From the NCBI GenBank assembly GCA_937908115.1, contig CALEQZ010000074.1:1-64000 (forward strand): a stretch of DNA of 64,000 nt, written 5' to 3'. The stretch is from an uncultured Alcaligenaceae bacterium. Its GTDB lineage: Bacteria; Pseudomonadota; Gammaproteobacteria; Burkholderiales; Burkholderiaceae_B. This document shows positions 60,381 through 64,000 of this stretch, in pieces. Each line of letters begins with the position of its first letter. The stretch's first letter is position 1. The translations under genes were made by a program, and so were the position numbers. Below the pieces are notes generated by a model. That model made no database searches. It was not told the DNA's origin and saw nothing but the letters and a program-made list of their open reading frames with translations.

Positions 60381-61276
60381 TGACGGCTTCGATGCGGCCC
60401 TCCGCCTCCGTGATCCCCTACCTCGCCGCCGCGGCAACCGGCGTGCAGGTCGGGGCGGCGCTGGTGGCCAGCCAAGCCGTGGTAGCCGACGTCGGCGCCG
60501 GGCGGCTGGGCTTTTTGCGCTACGCGCTGGCCGTGGTCTTGCTGCTTCCCTTGGCGATGCGCGCCAGCGGCCCGCGCATCGCGCGGCAAGACCTGCCCAT
60601 GGTGCTACTACTCGGACTCGGGCAGTTCGGCGCGCTGATCGGGCTGCTCAACCTTGCCGTGCTTTATACGACTTCGGCGCGCGTGGCCGTGCTGTTCGCA
60701 ACCCTGCCTATCGTGACCTCGATCGCATGCTGGAGCCTTGGGCGGGAAGCGCTGTCCAGGCGCATGATGCTGTCCATCGCGCTGTCGGTCGGCGGCGTGG
60801 TGGTGCTGCTCGGGGGTGACGCATTATCTGGCGGCCTGGCCAGGCGTGACCTCATCGGCCTAGCCCTGACGCTCGCGGGCACCTGTGTGGCGGCATTCTG
60901 CTCGGTGGGCTATCGCGATTACCTCGGCCGCTACGGCGTGGTGCGCATCAGCGTGATCGCAATGGGCGCATCGCTGCTGCCGCTGGCCGTCATGGGGACG
61001 ATGGAATCGTCCGCCGCGCCGCCCGGCGCCTGGCCTGCGCATGTTTACGCGCTGATCGGCTTCATCGGGCTGTCGAGCGCGGTCGGCTACCTGCTGTGGC
61101 TCTATTCCCTGTCGCGATTGCCGGCGCAGGTCGCCACGGCCTTCCTGGCATTGAGTCCAGTCACCAGCGTCGTCCTGTCCACATGGCTAGGGCAACCGCC
61201 CAAGCCGGGCTTGCTGGTTGCGCTGGCGCTGGTGGCCACGGGATTGCTCATGTCGATCGAACGCAAGACGCCATAG
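60374..61276 (+). CDS. EamA/DMT-family permease
   Basis: A 300-residue drug/metabolite transporter with about ten helices in two EamA repeats (residues about 15-145 and 160-290). The second repeat ends SSAVGYLLWLYSLSRLPAQVA followed by LALSPVTSVVLS, the usual pattern. Substrate unknown; relatives export amino acids or drugs. Start choice is uncertain: ATGs at 60374, 60380 and 60392 all lack a ribosome site, and the first two overlap a palindrome. The later ones are better if the palindrome is an operator within the promoter. Confidence 0.87.
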   Translation: MSMTASMRPSASVIPYLAAAATGVQVGAALVASQAVVADVGAGRLGFLRYALAVVLLLPLAMRASGPRIARQDLPMVLLLGLGQFGALIGLLNLAVLYTTSARVAVLFATLPIVTSIACWSLGREALSRRMMLSIALSVGGVVVLLGGDALSGGLARRDLIGLALTLAGTCVAAFCSVGYRDYLGRYGVVRISVIAMGASLLPLAVMGTMESSAAPPGAWPAHVYALIGFIGLSSAVGYLLWLYSLSRLPAQVATAFLALSPVTSVVLSTWLGQPPKPGLLVALALVATGLLMSIERKTP

Positions 61277-61316
61277 CGGTCCCGACGGCGCATCGATAAG
61301 CCGGTACACTGATCCG

Positions 61317-62261
61317 ATGCGTCAATCATCGATCGAATACGCGGCGCCAGACCCTGGCACCCCATCGGTAGCGCCCGCGCCTGGCGCGGTGCGCCTGCTC
61401 GACGTCTTCGTCGCCGGACCGGGCGGAGGCAATCCGGTTGCCCTGGTTGGCGACGCGTCCCAATTGACGGACGAGGCGATGCAAGCCGTCGCACGCTCGC
61501 ACGGGTGCGAGTCGGCCTTCGTGCTGCCGCCCACCGTCCCGGGCGCAGACTGGCGGCTGCGCTTTTTCCTGCCCCAGCACGAAATGGAAATGTGCGGGCA
61601 CGCCACGGTGGGCACCCTCTGGGCGTTGCGCCAATGGGGCCGGTGGACGCGCGACAGGGCGCGCTTGCAAACGCTGAGCGGCCTGATCGATGCCTATTGG
61701 GACGAAGCGGCGCAGCGCGCATGGATATCGCAGCCTGGCGTCGCAGTCGAGCCCGTGCCGCCGGCGATGGCCGCACGCATCGCAAGGATCCTTCGCCTGC
61801 CGGCCGGATACCCCCTGCCTGACATCGTCAACGCCAGCACCAGCCGCGTCAAAACCCTGGTGCGCCTGCCCGATGCGGTGGCCGTCGACGCCTTGGGTCC
61901 CGACTTCGATGCGATGGAAGAACTATGTAGCGCCCTCGGATCGACCGGCCTGTATCCCTACGCCATCGTGGGCGATGGCAGCGCCGGCCGTCCCGTGCTC
62001 GCCGCCCGCCAGTTTCCCAAGTCGGCCGGCTATCCCGAAGACGCGGCCACGGGCGTGGCCGCGGCCGCGCTGTGGGGATACTTGGCCAGCCATGGCACGA
62101 TTCCCATCGGGCGGCCGGACGCGCCCGTGACCTGCGTCGTTCGCCAGGGTGAGGCCGTGGGCCGTCCTTCCGCCATAGCGGTCCGCGCGCGATTCGACGA
62201 CCAAGGCAAGGTGGCCGGCTGCTGGATCGGCGGCGAGGTGGCCTGGGCCCCGCGCGGGTAG
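61317..62261 (+). CDS. PhzF-family isomerase/epimerase-like protein
   Basis: A 314-residue protein with the PhzF (diaminopimelate epimerase-like) fold. VRLLDVFVAGPGGGNPVALV with the conserved GNP motif, ESAFVLPP with the family Glu, FFLPQHEMEMCGHATVGTLWAL and GYPEDAATGVAAAAL are typical. Only PhzF itself has a known reaction (phenazine synthesis); no phenazine genes are here. It lies 40 nt after the EamA gene and may share its transcript. The hairpin at 62280-62309 ends it. Confidence 0.88.
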   Translation: MRQSSIEYAAPDPGTPSVAPAPGAVRLLDVFVAGPGGGNPVALVGDASQLTDEAMQAVARSHGCESAFVLPPTVPGADWRLRFFLPQHEMEMCGHATVGTLWALRQWGRWTRDRARLQTLSGLIDAYWDEAAQRAWISQPGVAVEPVPPAMAARIARILRLPAGYPLPDIVNASTSRVKTLVRLPDAVAVDALGPDFDAMEELCSALGSTGLYPYAIVGDGSAGRPVLAARQFPKSAGYPEDAATGVAAAALWGYLASHGTIPIGRPDAPVTCVVRQGEAVGRPSAIAVRARFDDQGKVAGCWIGGEVAWAPRG

Positions 62262-62279
62262 GCCGCGCCGGCTGAAAAC

Positions 62280-62309
62280 AAAAAGCCAACCCGGATGGGT
62301 TGGCTTTTT
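62280..62309. terminator. Bidirectional intrinsic terminator, 13-bp perfect stem
   Basis: AAAAAGCCAACCC (62280-62292), loop GGAT, GGGTTGGCTTTTT (62297-62309). The T-run is on the plus strand after the PhzF-like gene and, on the minus strand, TTTTTGTTTTC after tRNA-Lys. It serves both transcripts. Confidence 0.9.
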
Positions 62310-62320
62310 GACAAGGATCC

Positions 62321-62396
62321 TGGTGGGCTGTGTAGGGCTCGAACCTACGACCTACGGATTAAGAGTCCGCTGCTCTACCAGCTGAGCTAACAGCCC
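62321..62396 (-). tRNA. tRNA-Lys (anticodon CUU)
   Basis: A complete 76-nt tRNA with encoded CCA (62321-62323 on the plus strand as TGG). The acceptor begins GGGCTGT, the anticodon loop is CTCTTAA (anticodon CUU), and the T-arm has GTTCGAGC. It decodes AAG. The promoter TTGCCG-17-TAAGAT lies 50 nt upstream (62446-62474), and the shared hairpin downstream terminates it. Confidence 0.97.
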
Positions 62397-62445
62397 GTCG
62401 CACCCGGCAGACGCCCGAAAAAGCGATGCCGTCCCAAGACGAAAG

Positions 62446-62474
62446 ATCTTACACCATTTGGCATTGATCGGCAA
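62446..62474 (-). promoter_or_regulatory. tRNA-Lys promoter
   Basis: On the minus strand: TTGCCG (62474-62469), 17-nt spacer, TAAGAT (62451-62446), each matching sigma-70 consensus at 4 of 6 positions. Transcription would begin near 62439, about 43 nt before the tRNA 5' end. Confidence 0.6.
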
Positions 62475-62588
62475 GCCCTCGGTCTGCCCCGCGGGCCGCC
62501 GCTCGGCCAAGCTGCCCCCGCTCCACGTGGGGCGCGCCTCTGCTACGATGTGCGCCCCACGGCACGGCCCGCTTCGTTCGCTGCCGCC

Positions 62589-63026
62589 ATGTCCCTAACA
62601 TCGTATCCCGTCTCTTTCATCGCCGCGGACGATGCGGCCAACCCGTGCCTGTCCTGCGGCGCCTGCTGTGCGCACTTCCGCGTGTCGTTCTACTGCGGCG
62701 AAGTCGCCGGCCCCAACGGCGGCACGGTACCCGCAGACATGGTCACCCAGCTGTCGCCACTGCGCGTGTGCATGAAAGGCACGGAACGGGGTGGCGGGCG
62801 GTGCATTGCACTGCGCGGCCAACTGGGCCGGCCCGGCATCCGCTGCGCGATTTACGAAGACCGCCCGACTCCGTGCCGGGAATTCGACGTGTGGATGCCT
62901 GACGGATCGCCCAATCCGGATTGCCAGCGGCTGCGGCTAGCCCTGGGCCTACCGGCCCTGGACCGCAGGCCCGAAGCGGAAAACGATCCACAGGGCCCTG
63001 CCCCCAGCCATCCCAAGGCAGCGTAG
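62589..63026 (+). CDS. YkgJ-family cysteine-cluster protein
   Basis: A 145-residue protein with the metal-binding cysteine cluster PCLSCGACCAHFRVSFYCGE (C-x2-C-x2-C-C) near residue 18 and further Cys in RCAIYEDRPTPCREF, the UPF0153/YkgJ pattern thought to bind Zn or Fe-S. Function unknown. The ATG at 62589 follows TACGAT (62544-62549), a plausible -10 box; a longer frame from 62550 has no ribosome site. It is divergent from tRNA-Lys. Confidence 0.87.
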   Translation: MSLTSYPVSFIAADDAANPCLSCGACCAHFRVSFYCGEVAGPNGGTVPADMVTQLSPLRVCMKGTERGGGRCIALRGQLGRPGIRCAIYEDRPTPCREFDVWMPDGSPNPDCQRLRLALGLPALDRRPEAENDPQGPAPSHPKAA

Positions 63027-63109
63027 GTCGTTGCACACCGAACAACCGCGGCGCGTCCGGACGCAGGGCCGTTTCGCCTTCTGGAGCCGGACCGCGCCCG
63101 GATCGCCTT

Positions 63110-63322
63110 TCAATGGTCTTTGGGCTTGCGACGCCACTGCGCCGCCTGAAGCTTGTCCCAAAGGTCTACGTACTTTGCGAAATCGCCAGGTTGCGCCGTG
63201 CCGGAAACGATCTTGGCAAAGACGGCGTTGACGGATTCGGGCAGCTGCGCGCGCGGCTCGATCGGGTCGGGCGCGGGCAAGTCGTGCGCGCATTGCGCGT
63301 CCAGGGGGGCGTGGGCAATCAC
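63110..63322 (-). CDS. Small hypothetical protein (70 residues)
   Basis: Start GTG with AAGGA 8 nt upstream. The Pro-rich N-terminus (residues 10-28) precedes an amphipathic helical part (SVNAVFAKIVSGTAQPGDFAKYVDLWDKLQAAQW, about 30-63) and a basic tail. No known domain, signal or membrane segment. Base composition by codon position looks coding. It lies 66 nt after another small gene on the same strand, so they may be co-transcribed. Confidence 0.5.
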   Translation of the reverse strand: MIAHAPLDAQCAHDLPAPDPIEPRAQLPESVNAVFAKIVSGTAQPGDFAKYVDLWDKLQAAQWRRKPKDH

Positions 63323-63388
63323 GATGACATCCTTGGCTTGGGGCTGGTCCCTGCTTGGGCCTGCCGTGAACGGGCAGGCACTGCGCGC

Positions 63389-63625
63389 TTATCGCGCAGC
63401 GCCGCGTATCGGCGTATCGGCCAGCGGGCCGCGGTAGGTGACCAATGCGGCCTTCCCGGCAGGCGTGACGATGGGACGGCCGGCGCGATCCTCCACATAG
63501 CGGCTGGCCATGAGCTGCATCAGCACCGCCTGGGGGATTTGCCTGCGGCTAAGCCCGGCATGCAATGACAGCTCTTTCATCCAGCGGAATTGCTCGACGG
63601 TCAGCGACGGCTTGGTGGTGAACAT
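63389..63625 (-). CDS. Small hypothetical protein, winged-helix-like (78 residues)
   Basis: A 78-residue protein starting FTTKPSLTVEQFRWMKELS. The pattern of short helices (SLHAGLSRRQIPQAVLMQLMASRYV) followed by a GRPIVTPAGKAALVTY strand region resembles a small winged-helix fold, but this is a visual impression only. The ATG at 63625 has a strong GGGAGG site; the longer frame from 63655 does not. It is followed by the 70-residue gene on the same strand. Confidence 0.6.
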   Translation of the reverse strand: MFTTKPSLTVEQFRWMKELSLHAGLSRRQIPQAVLMQLMASRYVEDRAGRPIVTPAGKAALVTYRGPLADTPIRGAAR

Positions 63626-63962
63626 GAGACCTCCCGGCACGATCAGCCTGTGCATGCACTGTACGCGGCACGTCTTGCAGCGATGCGACGGGTACGTAAC
63701 AAGATTGACCAGAGCGCAATAATCATCTCAATCGCACCGCCGCCGGCACTTGAGTATTGGCCGCAAACCCCGCGGGTACAATCATCCATTCGGCCAGGGC
63801 CGCTTTCGCTCGCCAGGGTTTCCATGTAACTTCTTGACATTCGTGCTTCCTGTCGATTTCGTGACGGGCATGCCGCGACTGCGGGCCTTTGCCGGGCAAG
63901 CATCGCCGCGAGCGCACGGCGCACGCCACCGCGTCCGCCGCCGACAACCAGGAGACCTGCTC
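63626..63962. other. Gene-free intergenic region
   Basis: These 337 bp hold no open frame I would defend. It separates the small minus-strand genes from the gene starting at 63963. It is less GC-rich than its surroundings, and TACAAT near 63776 and TTGACA near 63834 look promoter-like but do not pair at a standard spacing. No palindrome or repeat stands out. Confidence 0.5.
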
Positions 63963-64000
63963 ATGTCCACTGCGCCGCAGACCATCGTCATCATCGACGA
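63963..64000 (+). CDS. Partial gene at window edge, possibly a response regulator
   Basis: Only the first 12 codons are present: MSTAPQTIVIID, followed by the first two bases of the next codon. AGGAG lies about 9 nt before the ATG. The IVIID start suits the first strand and acidic pocket of a receiver domain, but so few residues cannot settle it. The gene continues beyond the window. Confidence 0.4.
   Translation, partial: MSTAPQTIVIID

Noticed and set aside
63643..63924. Minus-strand frame in the last intergenic region
   Set aside because: No ribosome site at a sensible start and no conserved pattern; a short hydrophobic stretch is not enough.

Overview
The window is GC-rich chromosomal DNA (roughly two-thirds G+C by eye) from a betaproteobacterium of the Alcaligenaceae, most likely Bordetella or a close relative such as Achromobacter. 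The evidence is three stand-alone Bug/TctC-type periplasmic solute receptors, a typical betaproteobacterial housekeeping gene set (tsaE-amiC, mutL-miaA, purM, hda-pcnB-folK, glyQS-gmhB-plsC, lptD-surA-rsmA, amgK-murU), an AddAB-like nuclease pair in place of recBCD, and an endonuclease-type MutL. I see no insertion sequence, prophage or CRISPR array.

Layout. 1-182: intergenic repeats and hairpins. 183-7638 (minus): AddA/AddB-like recombination helicase-nuclease pair, an MFS transporter and a 62-residue membrane protein. 7755-10445: tRNA-Arg(CCU), ybaK, xerD and a Bug receptor. 10667-12961: an AEC transporter, then an ECF41-type sigma factor behind its usual carboxymuconolactone-decarboxylase-like partner, with a matching promoter upstream. 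13122-16521: fumC, tsaE and amiC. 16586-19832: a catabolic-looking module (HIBADH-like dehydrogenase, Bug receptor, decarboxylase-like protein, GntR regulator) around a divergent palindromic promoter. 19954-27270: mutL-miaA, purM, and hda-HAD phosphatase-pcnB-folK joined by start/stop overlaps. 27276-33648: a FAS1-like hydratase, class III CoA-transferase, CitE-like lyase and LysR regulator, which resemble an itaconate/C5-dicarboxylate degradation set, then class I fumarase and a crotonase. 33905-39613: glyQ-glyS-gmhB-plsC-SprT-like metalloprotein-gloA. 39677-44246: a Bug receptor, SDR and ThDP enzyme with a divergent LysR gene. 44288-50718: FadE-like dehydrogenase, SpmA/SpmB-like membrane protein, pyruvate kinase, glycerate kinase. 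50728-58271: rsmA-surA-lptD opposite amgK-murU and a coiled-coil membrane protein. 58314-64000: phhB, ybiB, a small lipoprotein, an EamA transporter, a PhzF-like protein, tRNA-Lys(CUU), a YkgJ-type cysteine-cluster protein, two small unknown genes and the start of one more gene at the right edge.

How they fit together. Three themes stand out: genome maintenance (AddAB-like, XerD, MutL, Hda); envelope biogenesis and peptidoglycan recycling (AmiC, GmhB, PlsC, LptD, SurA, AmgK, MurU); and small regulated carboxylic-acid modules, each pairing enzymes with a divergent GntR or LysR regulator and often a Bug receptor. The less usual signals are mostly regulatory: the ECF41 promoter, two palindromic divergent promoters, tandem palindromes over the EamA start, and an AT-rich rare-codon patch with an internal promoter inside tsaE.
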